From JAPHTQ01 sp050295975 (lineage in GTDB: Bacteria > Pseudomonadota > Gammaproteobacteria > Thiohalomonadales > Thiohalomonadaceae): a stretch of DNA of 31,788 bases. The position numbers were made by a program, and so were the translations under genes. Positions within the stretch are counted from its first letter, which is position 1; the number at the start of each line of letters is the position of its first letter. The stretch covers positions 1-31,788 of the forward strand of contig JBNKQR010000034.1 in NCBI GenBank assembly GCA_050295975.1, read 5' to 3'. Shown here piece by piece: positions 23,211 through 31,788 of the stretch. The notes beneath the pieces are model-generated. The model made no database searches, was not told the DNA's origin, and worked only from the letters and a program-made list of their open reading frames with translations.

Positions 23211-24299
23211 TTATTCGATGACTGCTTTACCGTTGCGTACAAAAGGCGGCTTGACGATGCGCGCCTTCAGAATTTTATTGCGGATCTCGACACCCACATC
23301 GTCGGCCTCACCGACGGGTATCCGCGCCAGAGCAATCGCCTTGCCCATGGTCGGGGAGAAGCTGCCGCTGGTGGTCTCACCATCGCCGAGCCCGGCCAGT
23401 ACCACCTTCTGATGGGAGCGCAGCACGCCCTTATCATCCAGTATCAGACCAACCAGTCTTTGCGCTGGGCCGCTGTTCTGTTCCGGCTCGATCACCTCGC
23501 GGCCGATGAAGTTTCGATCTCGCGGTTCCCATGCGATGGTCCAGCCGAGGCCTGAGATCAGCGGCGAGGTATCTTCGTTCATGTCCTGGCCGTATAGGTT
23601 CATACCCGCCTCCAGGCGCAGGGTATCGCGCGCGCCAAGACCACAGGGGAGGACACCTTCATCCAGCAGCGAGTGCCACATATCCTCGGCATCCTCGGTG
23701 GGCACCATGATCTCATAACCGTCTTCGCCAGTGTATCCGGTGCGGGCAACAAACAGACCAGCTGTCTCGGCGGCGGCGAAGCGCCCCAGCCCGGTTACAT
23801 CGGCGGCATGGTCGCCCAATACCTTATGCACCGCATCACGCGCCTCCGGCCCCTGTACCGCAATCATCGCCAGGTCATCACGGACAACCACATCGACATC
23901 GAAGGATGGCGCGTGGCGCTGCATCCAGGCGATATCCTTGTCACGGGTACCGGCATTAACCACCACGCGATACCAGACGCTGCTCATGTGGTAGATGATC
24001 AAATCATCGATCACCCCGCCACGCGTATTAAGCATGCAGCTATAGAGCGCCTTTCCCGGCTGGCCGTCGAGCTTGGCCACATCATTAGCCATCAGGTAAC
24101 GCAGGAAATCGCGGGTCTTGGCACCCTGCAGGTCCACCACGCACATATGGGAGACGTCAAACATCCCGGCGGCGCGACGCACCTGATGATGCTCCTCGAT
24201 CTGTGAGCCGTAGTGGATCGGCATCTCCCAACCGGCGAAGTCGACGATCTTGGCACCATGGGCGACATGGGCATCGTAAAGCGGTGTTCTCTTTCCCAA
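23211..24299 (-). CDS. gcvT: GcvT, aminomethyltransferase (T-protein)
   Basis: Tetrahydrofolate-dependent enzyme releasing ammonia and 5,10-methylene-THF from the aminomethyl-lipoyl H-protein. The 362-residue protein starts GKRTPLYDAHVAHGAKIVDF, then AGWEMPIHYGSQIEEH and GMFDVSHM. Later come ARTGYTGEDGYEIM, GLGARDTLRLEAGMNLYGQD (the catalytic-region aspartate motif) and EDTSPLISGLGWTI. The start is TTG at 24299, preceded by AGGAG nine bases upstream. No in-frame ATG gives a plausible N-terminus, since the conserved residues begin at once. It lies downstream of lipA across a 123-base gap that contains a repeat element. Confidence 0.96.
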   Translation of the reverse strand: MGKRTPLYDAHVAHGAKIVDFAGWEMPIHYGSQIEEHHQVRRAAGMFDVSHMCVVDLQGAKTRDFLRYLMANDVAKLDGQPGKALYSCMLNTRGGVIDDLIIYHMSSVWYRVVVNAGTRDKDIAWMQRHAPSFDVDVVVRDDLAMIAVQGPEARDAVHKVLGDHAADVTGLGRFAAAETAGLFVARTGYTGEDGYEIMVPTEDAEDMWHSLLDEGVLPCGLGARDTLRLEAGMNLYGQDMNEDTSPLISGLGWTIAWEPRDRNFIGREVIEPEQNSGPAQRLVGLILDDKGVLRSHQKVVLAGLGDGETTSGSFSPTMGKAIALARIPVGEADDVGVEIRNKILKARIVKPPFVRNGKAVIE

Positions 24300-24331
24300 G
24301 TTCTATTCTCCTGAACAAAATCAAAAAAATC

Positions 24332-24418
24332 TTTCACCGCTAAGGACGCCAAGGAACACGAAGGCCATTATGTAATAGCTTTTTACCTTTGCGTTCCTCT
24401 GCGACCTTTGCGGTTAAA
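24332..24418. repeat. 33-base inverted repeat element between lipA and gcvT
   Basis: Two 33-base arms, 24332-24364 and 24386-24418, are inverted copies with 26 of 33 positions matching, separated by 21 bases. Each arm is built from a CCGCAAAGG-CGC-AAGG-like pattern, which recurs in intergenic repeats of many bacterial genomes. It sits inside the operon, in the lipA-gcvT gap, so it will be transcribed and may fold into a large hairpin. It resembles a REP/MITE-type dispersed repeat rather than a terminator. Confidence 0.7.
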
Positions 24419-24422
24419 TTTT

Positions 24423-25319
24423 TCACGCTTCAGCGTGGTAGGAACTGCGTACCATCGGCCCGGCCATCACCTTCGAAAAACCCAGTTCATAGGCCAGCTG
24501 TTCATACTCGGCAAAAAGCGCCGGTGTGATGTAGGCCTTCACCGGCAGGTGATACCGGCTGGGACGCAGGTACTGGCCGAGCACCAGCCGTTCGGTACCG
24601 ACCGCGCGCAGGTCGCGCAGTACTTCAGCCACTTCGTCGAAGGTTTCACCCAGGCCCAGCATTAGTGACGATTTGGCCTCCATGTTCGGCTCATTGGCGG
24701 CCAGCTCCAGCAGGCGTAGGGAGCGTTCGTATTTGGCCCCCTTGCGCACGCTTTTGTAGAGCGAGGGCACCGTCTCCAGATTGTGGCCGAAGACCAGTCT
24801 GCCCTCAGCCCCAATCGCCTCACCCAGGGTGCTGATCGCCTGCTCCTGGCAGTTGCGAAAGTCGGGGGTCAGTACCTCCAGGCCAAGGTTCGGCATCCGC
24901 TGGCGCAGGCCACGCAGGGTGGCGGCGAAGATCCCGGCCCCGCCGTCGGGCAGTTCGTCGCGGTTGACCGAGGTGAGCACCACATAGTCGAGTCCCATTT
25001 GCGTGATCGCTTCGACCACCCGGCGCGGCTCATCTTCATCCAGTGAATCGGGTTGACCGGTCTTTACCGCACAGAAACCGCAGGCGCGGGTACAGGTGTC
25101 CCCCAGCAGCATGAAGGTGGCGGTGCCGCGGCCCCAGCACTCACTGCGGTTGGGGCAACGCGCCTCCTCACAGACAGTGGTCAGCTGGTTGCCATGCACG
25201 ACACCTGCGGTGGCGGCGAAACCGTCACCGCCTAGCGGCTGACGGATCCAGGCTGGCATGCGCGTGGCATTGGGCTCTGCCGAGTGGTCGAAGACCGGGA
25301 TGTCGATTGTTTTTGCCAT
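24423..25319 (-). CDS. lipA: LipA, lipoyl synthase (radical SAM)
   Basis: Radical SAM enzyme of 298 residues that inserts two sulfur atoms into protein-bound octanoate to give lipoate. Both iron-sulfur cluster motifs are present: the auxiliary cluster C50-x4-C55-x5-C61 (CEEARCPNRSEC) and the radical SAM CxxxCxxC at C76, C80 and C83 (CTRACGFC). Further family landmarks are EVLTPDFRNC, VFGHNLETVPSLY, KSSLMLGLGET, QYLRPS and the C-terminal GPMVRSSYHA. It is the first gene after the glycine riboswitch, so its expression should rise with glycine, matched to the need to lipoylate GcvH. The ATG at 25319 has GAGAAAG upstream. lipB lies about 20 kb away. Confidence 0.97.
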   Translation of the reverse strand: MAKTIDIPVFDHSAEPNATRMPAWIRQPLGGDGFAATAGVVHGNQLTTVCEEARCPNRSECWGRGTATFMLLGDTCTRACGFCAVKTGQPDSLDEDEPRRVVEAITQMGLDYVVLTSVNRDELPDGGAGIFAATLRGLRQRMPNLGLEVLTPDFRNCQEQAISTLGEAIGAEGRLVFGHNLETVPSLYKSVRKGAKYERSLRLLELAANEPNMEAKSSLMLGLGETFDEVAEVLRDLRAVGTERLVLGQYLRPSRYHLPVKAYITPALFAEYEQLAYELGFSKVMAGPMVRSSYHAEA

Positions 25320-25368
25320 GCTTTCTCACGGTTGTGTGGAGCGGCCTTGACCAGCCCAAAACGCAAAA

Positions 25369-25404
25369 GGGGCGACGAAAAGTCGCTAAACCTTTCGTCG
25401 CCCC
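25369..25404 (-). terminator. Terminator hairpin of the glycine riboswitch expression platform
   Basis: On the minus strand, GGGGCGACGAAA (25404-25393) and TTTCGTCGCCCC (25380-25369) form a perfect 12-base-pair stem with a 12-base loop, followed by TTTTGCGTTTT. It directly follows the second aptamer, whose P1 strand CAGAG abuts the stem. Extending the hairpin by pairing AGAG with TTTT would compete with P1, so glycine binding probably prevents termination. The ON direction is inferred. Confidence 0.85.
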
Positions 25405-25565
25405 TCTGTCCTGGCACCTGAGAGCTTAGCCCCTTCGGTGGGCTGTCGCGCAGCCTCTCTCCAGAGTCAACCGGTGGTAGTGGTCCTTTTGCCTGAGCGT
25501 TTCCGGGCGGGTTGCGCCTTCGGCGGCGGCCTCCGGGTTACGGTGCCGCTCTCTCCCACTACAGC
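25400..25565 (-). ncRNA. Tandem glycine riboswitch
   Basis: On the minus strand two glycine aptamers are arranged head to tail. The first (about 25565-25475) has GGGAGAGAGCGGCACC, CGCCGAAGGCG, and the conserved GCTCAGGCAAAAGGAC. The second (about 25470-25400) has CTCTGGAGAGAGGCTG, CACCGAAGGGG and CTCTCAGGTGCCAGGACAGAG. The GGAGAGA / CCGAAGG / CTCAGG-AAAAGGAC elements and the P1 pairing CTCTG-CAGAG are diagnostic. It precedes lipA and the gcv genes, with a terminator hairpin at its 3' end. The family senses free glycine and switches on its degradation. Confidence 0.93.
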
Positions 25566-25580
25566 CATGGTCGAGGGGCA

Positions 25581-25609
25581 ACTATACCCCCTGGCCAGGA
25601 CCTTGTCAC
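25581..25609 (-). promoter_or_regulatory. Sigma70-type promoter of the glycine riboswitch operon
   Basis: On the minus strand GTGACA (25609-25604) and TATAGT (25586-25581), separated by exactly 17 bases, match -35 TTGACA (5 of 6) and -10 TATAAT (5 of 6). Transcription would start near 25574, about 10 bases before the first aptamer of the riboswitch. No other promoter of similar quality was seen in this gap. Confidence 0.75.
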
Positions 25610-25638
25610 CGCCCTTAGAAGCGACTTCAGAATAGGGG

Positions 25639-25738
25639 CTCGTGCCCGGAGGCAAGACGCAAAGCCTGCGAGGAGCGCAGTTTACCTGTAGTAAATGAGC
25701 ACCGTAGCTGGCTTTGCAACGCTGTATCAGGGCGCGAG
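25639..25738. repeat. 100-base palindromic intergenic element (REP/MITE-like)
   Basis: Nested inverted repeats: CTCGTGCCC (25639-25647) with GGGCGCGAG (25730-25738), 8 of 9; GCAAAGCC (25659-25666) with GGCTTTGC (25710-25717), perfect; and TTTAC (25681-25685) with GTAAA (25691-25695). Together they form a long imperfect cruciform between the EAL gene stop and the operon promoter. The layout resembles non-autonomous dispersed repeats of gammaproteobacteria. It may also stop transcription from the upstream gene. Confidence 0.65.
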
Positions 25739-25757
25739 AACCATTTTGAGTTGGCTT

Positions 25758-28700
25758 CTATTCAAACAACTGGAACAGCGGGATAGGCTTCTCCACACCG
25801 AAGCCCTGCACGTAGTCGAGGCCGATGTCGTGCAGCAACTGGAAGGCAAACTCGTCCTCTACCCCTTCAGCGACGGTCTGCATACCCATCACATGACCGA
25901 TTTCGTTAATCGACTTCACCACCGCATAGTCGTTGGTGTTATTGGCGATATCCTTGACGAAGGCACCATCAATTTTGACGTAGTCGATGGGCAGCGAGCG
26001 CAGGTAGGCATAGGAGGAGGTACCGCTACCGAAGTCATCCAGAGCGAACTTGCATCCGGTCTCCTTAAGCTTTTTCATAAAGCGCGCTGCCATATCGAGG
26101 TTGTCCATCGCCGCAGTCTCGGTCACCTCAAAGCAGATTTTGTTAGCCGGGAAGTCAGGCTTGGCAAGGCGCTGGTAGACCTGGTCCATGAAATGCGGAT
26201 TACCAAACGAGCTACCGGAGAGGTTGACCGAAAGATTGCTGATCTTATCCAGCCTCGACTTGCGCTCTTCCACCCAGTCACAGATGTAATTCATTACCCA
26301 GGTATCGATGTCGAGGATGCGGTTATAGAGTTCGGCAGCAACAATGAACTCATCCAGCGGTACCTTGTTGCCCTCCTCATCCTGTACATCAAGCAGAACC
26401 TCGTAGTGCGGCATCGAGTTGATGGTGCGATGCACCGGGGCGATCTTCTGACAACGGAACTGAATCAGATTTTTCTCGAACAACACATTGATCCGGCCGA
26501 CCCAGTCGAGGATATGGCGACGGCTGGAGATGCGTTCGTTCTCAACGTTGTGGATCTGAATATTGTCACGTCCATTATCCTTAGCCGTAAAGGTGGCGGA
26601 ATCCACAGCGCTGAGCAGGTGACCGTAACTTTCGCTGGTCTCATTCACCTCGGTCACACCCATACTGCAGGTCACCTTGAACTCATTATTACCGCAGGCA
26701 AAACGGATCCCACGGATATTGTCATGCACTTCGGTGAGCATCTTCAGGCCGCGGGTACGACTGGAGTTGGTTACCAGGATGCCGAATTCATCACCGCCGA
26801 GACGGGAGATAATCGCCTTATCCTTAAGCGTATCGCGCAACACCTCGGATACCTTAACCAGCAGCTTGTCACCGTCGGCATGGCCGCAGGTGGTGTTGAT
26901 AATGTTGAAACGGTCGAGGTCAAAATAGCCCAGCACATGGGTAACCTTGCCACTGCGTGCATCGGCGACCAACTTATCCAGCTCGGTTTCGAAAGACTTG
27001 CGGTTAAGCAGACCGGTAAGTTCATCGTGGTTAGCCTGGAAGGCAATCTGCTTGTGCATACTCTGCAGGAAGCTGTAGATCGCACGTTCGGTGACAGTCA
27101 GATCCTTCTCGTTAAGGCGTACCAGCGTTTTGCTGTAGATGTGATTCGCCACCTCACCAAGCTCGATATCCAGTGCACGGTTAGCCAGGTTGTCGGCAAA
27201 AACATAACGCTTGTTACCATCACGCCAGATTAAATTCACACCAACCGACTTGCCACCTTTCGGCTTGTACTGGAACGACTCACGGTCATCCATATAGCGG
27301 GCATCTTCCAGCATAAGTTGCCAGATATCATCGGAGACGCCTTCCGGTTTGACGACATCATGCTTGTCCTTGGTCTTTGCGATCAGCGTCTGTACAAATT
27401 TGGTCTCCGGCAGGGTGGTCGACTTGCCAGTGAGGTCCTTGGCCAGTTCACGCAGAATCAGATTGTTCTTCTTCTCATTGTTAGAGACCATGCCAAGCAT
27501 GCGCGATGACCACTCGACCAGATTTTCGTCGCTCATTTTTGCATCGTCTTTGTATGGCTTGCTGCTGGTGAGACGAGAAGTAAGCATGTCCACCACATTG
27601 AGGTAGGTCTTGAACGCGGCACTATCGGCACCGCTCTTCATCAGGGTACGCAGCAGCAGGTTTTTCCAGCCAGAGTCGAGCAGGTGCAGCACCACTACCG
27701 GCACATCGCGTTGGCCAAGGCGTTTATTCAGTTCATCAAGAATGGTTTCGCGAGCATCATCGATCTCTTTTTCCTGCTCGCACTGTTCAATCAGTTTCGT
27801 GATCTTCTCTTCGTAGTTCTCCTCTACCTTTTCCTGAACCTCTTCCAGTTCAGTCAGTGCTTCGGCGAAAACTTCAGGGTCTTTTTCTACCCTTTTGTCG
27901 ATCTTTTTCAGCACCCCTTCGACCTGCTTTTTTGCTTCCTTTGCCAAGGGTGATTCATCGTTCTGCAACAGATCGCCAATATCTTCCAGGCGATTGAGCA
28001 GTTCGCGCGCCGGGTGACTATCGTCATCGAGCAGTGAAGAATCGAGGATACCTGCCTTAAGCAAAGGTACCTCAAGGCGCGAGAACCAGGGCCGCGCATG
28101 CTCGGCCACCAGATGATCCTGACTGATGGAACCGAACAGACCACCGACGTAGGTCACCGCCTCCTGATCTGTGGCACTCATCGCCTTACCCGCTTCGCCT
28201 ACCGTCTCTGATACCGCATTGGCAAGGTAATTGATGTGTTCCATGCTATCCATGCTGCGGCCATCAAGACTACCTATAGCCTGGGAGAGCTTATCCAGTG
28301 CCTGTACTACCTGCCCACTACTGAAATATCCCCGTGGCGGTGCCTCAATCCCACCCTCCTGCTCATTGGCCGGATACTGCATGCGCATCAGTTCCTGCAC
28401 AGCATGGCTGTAGCCCCCTGATGAGGGCATCGCACCGCCAGTCGGGGCGACAGGCATGGGTGCGGAAGCAGCACTCGCCATTCCCTTTGGACGGGAATAA
28501 CTAATTGGATTAACGCCAGTAGGTGCGGCGCGCGGGGCGCGCGCCTGGGCCGGCATTGGATGTCCGCCAGGCATTGGTTGCCCACCCGGTGGTGGTGGCT
28601 GGTATCCCTGCGCTGGTGGCTGGTAGTCTCCACCCTGTGGTGGAGGTTGATACCCCTGTGGTGGAGGTTGATACCCCTGTGGTGGAGGTTGATACCCCTG

Positions 28701-29942
28701 TGGTGGAGGTTGATACCCCTGTGATGGCGGCTGATAACCATCGCCCTGCTGCTGTGGTGGTGGCTGGAAACCGCCGCCTGGGACTCGCCCTGAGGGGGGT
28801 GGGGCACTGCGGGGAGCACCCGAAAGCGGCACAGCGGTTCGATTCCCACGGCGCTGTCCACTCGTGGATGGCGGCAGCTCATCCTCGACGTCATCTTCTT
28901 CACCGTAATCGCCCTCAGTACGAACTACCGACATCTCCTTTTGCAGGATCGGCAGAATGTTGTGGGCGATCATCAGTTCATTCAGGGTGTCGTAAAGATC
29001 TCTCAATTTGCCACTCAGTACCTTCTCCATCACACCAAAGAGGAACTTGCGTGGCTCTTCCTCCAAAACAATGCGGCTGAGCATTTCACGGAAGATAGAG
29101 GAAATGACAAAAGGACCGGCAGGATTGTTTTCCAGAGTAATGGGATTGGCAGAAACCTCCTCGAAGCGGGTCTCCAGAGCCTCCAGGCTTTCACCCATGT
29201 GCTCTTCCAGCTTGGAGGACATGGCGCGTACCGCCAGCCAGTTATCCAGTTCATCGCTCTCCATGATGGAGAGACCACCCTGAGCCTCAGCCTCCTGGGC
29301 GAAACGGTTGCGGTAGCCGGGAGTGGTCAGGATCTCAAACTGCTCATTTAGACTGTTGAGAAACTCCTGACTCAGATTATCCCGCCCCTTGCGCAACTCA
29401 TTCATTGCACCAAAGTAGCCTGACTGTTTTGTATTGCTACCTGACTGACCGGCCGCATCGAACAGTTCATTCTTGGCACGTTCAAAGAAGAGTCGCAGCA
29501 TCTCCGCCATGGCGTCCCAGCTCTTGGTGCTGATCGACTTGATGATCTGCTCGACGGTATCCTGACCATAGGTCTCGGCCGCCACCACAGAACCGCCAAC
29601 CCCATCACCTGCAGCCGACTGACTGGCAGCCAGTTTGGAGAGCGCGATAATCGCCTTGGCGTTAGCCTGGGTAAATGAGATCCCCATGCCGTTGGTATCA
29701 AAACGGGTGATCTTACCTTCCAGATGGTGAACCCCGTTCTGAGAATTGAGTGGATCGGCAAATTCCACCACCAGAGCACCACCTACTTTGGCAGAAGCAG
29801 CCTGTACCTTGCTACGATCACACAGCAGATAGATGCCACCAGAACAGTAGTCCCTCACCTGGCAGGGCTGTGCAGGCTGTCCAGAATAGCTGGCCATCAC
29901 CTCAAGATTCACTGGAAAACGCGGTGCGGAACGCTTGTTCAC
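25758..29942 (-). CDS. Large PilZ-DUF1631-GGDEF-EAL cyclic-di-GMP signalling protein
   Basis: A 1394-residue cytosolic protein. An N-terminal PilZ domain (about 1-105) has RSAPRFPV and DYCSGGIYL. DUF1631-type helical regions follow (about 125-360 and 520-880), interrupted by a proline/glutamine/glycine-rich linker (about 370-470). A GGDEF domain (about 960-1130) has the intact signature RLGGDEFGIL near residue 1047 but no obvious RxxD inhibitory site. The C-terminal EAL domain (about 1150-1394) has YEVLLD in place of EAL/EVLLR, the FEVTETAAMD glutamate, LDDFGSG, VKIDG and AEGVED, so phosphodiesterase activity is plausible. The start is GTG with GGAG 7 bases upstream. Both c-di-GMP binding and turnover domains are present; which activity dominates cannot be told. 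Confidence 0.9.
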   Translation of the reverse strand: MNKRSAPRFPVNLEVMASYSGQPAQPCQVRDYCSGGIYLLCDRSKVQAASAKVGGALVVEFADPLNSQNGVHHLEGKITRFDTNGMGISFTQANAKAIIALSKLAASQSAAGDGVGGSVVAAETYGQDTVEQIIKSISTKSWDAMAEMLRLFFERAKNELFDAAGQSGSNTKQSGYFGAMNELRKGRDNLSQEFLNSLNEQFEILTTPGYRNRFAQEAEAQGGLSIMESDELDNWLAVRAMSSKLEEHMGESLEALETRFEEVSANPITLENNPAGPFVISSIFREMLSRIVLEEEPRKFLFGVMEKVLSGKLRDLYDTLNELMIAHNILPILQKEMSVVRTEGDYGEEDDVEDELPPSTSGQRRGNRTAVPLSGAPRSAPPPSGRVPGGGFQPPPQQQGDGYQPPSQGYQPPPQGYQPPPQGYQPPPQGYQPPPQGGDYQPPAQGYQPPPPGGQPMPGGHPMPAQARAPRAAPTGVNPISYSRPKGMASAASAPMPVAPTGGAMPSSGGYSHAVQELMRMQYPANEQEGGIEAPPRGYFSSGQVVQALDKLSQAIGSLDGRSMDSMEHINYLANAVSETVGEAGKAMSATDQEAVTYVGGLFGSISQDHLVAEHARPWFSRLEVPLLKAGILDSSLLDDDSHPARELLNRLEDIGDLLQNDESPLAKEAKKQVEGVLKKIDKRVEKDPEVFAEALTELEEVQEKVEENYEEKITKLIEQCEQEKEIDDARETILDELNKRLGQRDVPVVVLHLLDSGWKNLLLRTLMKSGADSAAFKTYLNVVDMLTSRLTSSKPYKDDAKMSDENLVEWSSRMLGMVSNNEKKNNLILRELAKDLTGKSTTLPETKFVQTLIAKTKDKHDVVKPEGVSDDIWQLMLEDARYMDDRESFQYKPKGGKSVGVNLIWRDGNKRYVFADNLANRALDIELGEVANHIYSKTLVRLNEKDLTVTERAIYSFLQSMHKQIAFQANHDELTGLLNRKSFETELDKLVADARSGKVTHVLGYFDLDRFNIINTTCGHADGDKLLVKVSEVLRDTLKDKAIISRLGGDEFGILVTNSSRTRGLKMLTEVHDNIRGIRFACGNNEFKVTCSMGVTEVNETSESYGHLLSAVDSATFTAKDNGRDNIQIHNVENERISSRRHILDWVGRINVLFEKNLIQFRCQKIAPVHRTINSMPHYEVLLDVQDEEGNKVPLDEFIVAAELYNRILDIDTWVMNYICDWVEERKSRLDKISNLSVNLSGSSFGNPHFMDQVYQRLAKPDFPANKICFEVTETAAMDNLDMAARFMKKLKETGCKFALDDFGSGTSSYAYLRSLPIDYVKIDGAFVKDIANNTNDYAVVKSINEIGHVMGMQTVAEGVEDEFAFQLLHDIGLDYVQGFGVEKPIPLFQLFE
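28639..28722 (-). repeat. Four perfect 21-base tandem repeats inside the PilZ/GGDEF/EAL gene
   Basis: The unit GGTGGAGGTTGATACCCCTG plus T (plus-strand reading, 21 bases) occurs four times without a mismatch, with degenerate flanking copies on both sides. On the coding strand it encodes YQPPPQG units at about residues 407-434 of the linker. Perfect short repeats in frame are expected to expand or contract by replication slippage without a frameshift. Confidence 0.9.
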
Positions 29943-30262
29943 ATCAATACTCCATCATTGTTCGGTATTATTCTTCATGATGATCTCGGGGAACGGTCGC
30001 TCCATATTTAGCCGATCATTCACAGGCGAGCAGCGAATAGGTGTGGCTGTCAGAATCCCCATAGCGTGTTTTCACGCTCAATACATTTTTTTGGTCTCAC
30101 TCTCATCTACCTAGTGGCTAATTTTTTAACCACAAGTCCCCACGCCATACTAACGACGGCGCAACGAGACGCCCTATACCACTTTGGTATATATAGTTGG
30201 ATTTCAGCAGGAAAAACAGGTGGGGGCGTCTCTTACTAACAATCCCCTCTCACTTGTATGGG
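29943..30262. other. Intergenic region between the antiporter and the PilZ/GGDEF/EAL gene
   Basis: A 320-base non-coding gap. It must contain the promoter of the PilZ/GGDEF/EAL gene, whose GGAG Shine-Dalgarno lies at its left edge. Two hairpins are clear: AGCGTG-TTTT-CACGCT at 30063-30078 and a larger palindromic element at 30166-30232. I saw no convincing RNA gene, known riboswitch or small coding frame, and no specific promoter could be assigned. Confidence 0.6.
30166..30232. repeat. 67-base element bounded by perfect 9-base inverted repeats
   Basis: GAGACGCCC (30166-30174) and GGGCGTCTC (30224-30232) are perfect inverted repeats. Directly inside the left arm is a second perfect hairpin, TATACCA (30175-30181), loop CTT, TGGTATA (30185-30191). 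The remaining inner sequence is A-rich with no pairing. No T-run follows on the minus strand, so it is not a normal terminator of the antiporter gene. It could be a structured RNA or a small dispersed repeat. Confidence 0.55.
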
Positions 30263-31495
<1,233 letters not shown>

Positions 31496-31507
31496 CGTAA
31501 CTCCAGG

Positions 31508-31788
31508 TTAAAGTTTCTGGCCGCGAGAGAGTCGCGGCAAATCGCCACTCAACCCCATGGCGCGACGGATCATGTGATTCTTGGCCGGGCCGGAACGATC
31601 CGCGAGGCTCATACCGACATTCCGCAGCAGACTCAGTACTGGGTTGTCATTGCTGAAGATCCGCTTGAAACCATCCATTGCCCCCATCACTGCCACGTTA
31701 TCTGCCTTGCGCCAGCGCTCGTAGCGGCGCAACAAGCTCATTTCGCCAATGTCCTGTTTCTCGGTCTGGGCCTGCAGCAGGATTTCAG
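31508..31788 (-). CDS. UbiH/UbiF-family FAD-dependent ubiquinone hydroxylase (C-terminal part)
   Basis: The 3' end of a gene that runs out of the window on the right; only about 90 residues are visible. They match the C-terminus of UbiH/UbiF/VisC monooxygenases, which hydroxylate the ubiquinone ring: DIGEMSLLRRYERWRKADN, then GAMDGFKRIFSNDNP, LLRNVGMSLADRSGPAKNH and the closing AMGLSGDLPRLSRG. The frame stays open to the edge, and the methionine at 31741 is internal. Which member of the family this is (UbiH, UbiF, UbiI or VisC) cannot be decided from this part. Confidence 0.88.
   Translation of the reverse strand, partial: EILLQAQTEKQDIGEMSLLRRYERWRKADNVAVMGAMDGFKRIFSNDNPVLSLLRNVGMSLADRSGPAKNHMIRRAMGLSGDLPRLSRGQKL

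Noticed and set aside
25695..27233. 512-residue open frame on the plus strand opposite the GGDEF/EAL domains
   Set aside because: The minus-strand frame carries intact GGDEF and EAL motifs over the same bases; the plus-strand product has no recognisable family and is typical of antisense frames in GC-rich coding DNA.
28580..28750. Regular repeats first considered as a CRISPR-like array
   Set aside because: The 21-base units are directly adjacent with no spacers and encode YQPPPQG units in a coding frame.
28388..28903. 171-residue frame on the minus strand rich in HHRGIN repeats
   Set aside because: It is an alternative-frame translation of the tandem repeat inside the PilZ/GGDEF/EAL gene.

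Overview
The window is a stretch of bacterial chromosome, most likely from a gammaproteobacterium. The RodA, MltB, RlpA, LipB, RibE, DgkA and GcvP proteins all follow the gammaproteobacterial pattern. A multiheme c-type cytochrome, a partner b-type cytochrome and a class I cytochrome c suggest a respiratory organism with sulfur or nitrogen redox metabolism, perhaps a sulfur oxidiser; that placement is inference. Almost all genes are compact and moderately GC-rich, except an AT-richer island at about 16.2-17.95 kb.

Layout. 1-4973 (+) is the cell-wall cluster rodA (5' cut by the window edge), mltB, rlpA, dacA, a DUF493/YbeD protein and lipB. 4981-7344 (-) is a TPR protein followed, across a single in-frame TAG, by an L,D-transpeptidase. 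7505-9573 (+) is a GAF/HD-GYP c-di-GMP phosphodiesterase plus a YaiI-type protein, closed by a strong hairpin. 9621-10841 (-) is a secreted DUF11 protein with a GlyGly-CTERM tail. 11057-13111 (+) is a divergent FeoB-like transporter. 13168-16174 (-) holds a membrane-anchored octaheme cytochrome, its cytochrome b partner and a small cytochrome c. 16360-17925 (-) looks like a short run of integron-type gene cassettes without an integrase: two small membrane-protein genes and an AbiV-like HEPN gene, separated by attC-like inverted repeats. 17946-25610 (-) is one long probable operon, starting from a good sigma70-type promoter and a tandem glycine riboswitch with a terminator, then lipA-gcvT-gcvH-gcvPA-gcvPB-dgkA-sugar/nucleoside kinase-ribE. 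25758-29942 (-) is a giant PilZ/DUF1631/GGDEF/EAL protein. 30263-31495 (-) is a CPA1 Na+/H+ antiporter, and the right edge cuts a UbiH-family hydroxylase.

How the parts fit. The left cluster builds and remodels peptidoglycan (elongasome polymerase, lytic enzymes, carboxypeptidase, then an L,D-transpeptidase nearby). lipB (left) and lipA (in the glycine operon) form the lipoyl pathway, and GcvH is a direct acceptor, so placing lipA first behind a glycine riboswitch couples lipoylation to glycine cleavage. Two c-di-GMP proteins (HD-GYP and GGDEF/EAL) sit in the same window. The most unusual region is the cassette-like island that carries a probable phage-defence gene next to respiratory genes.
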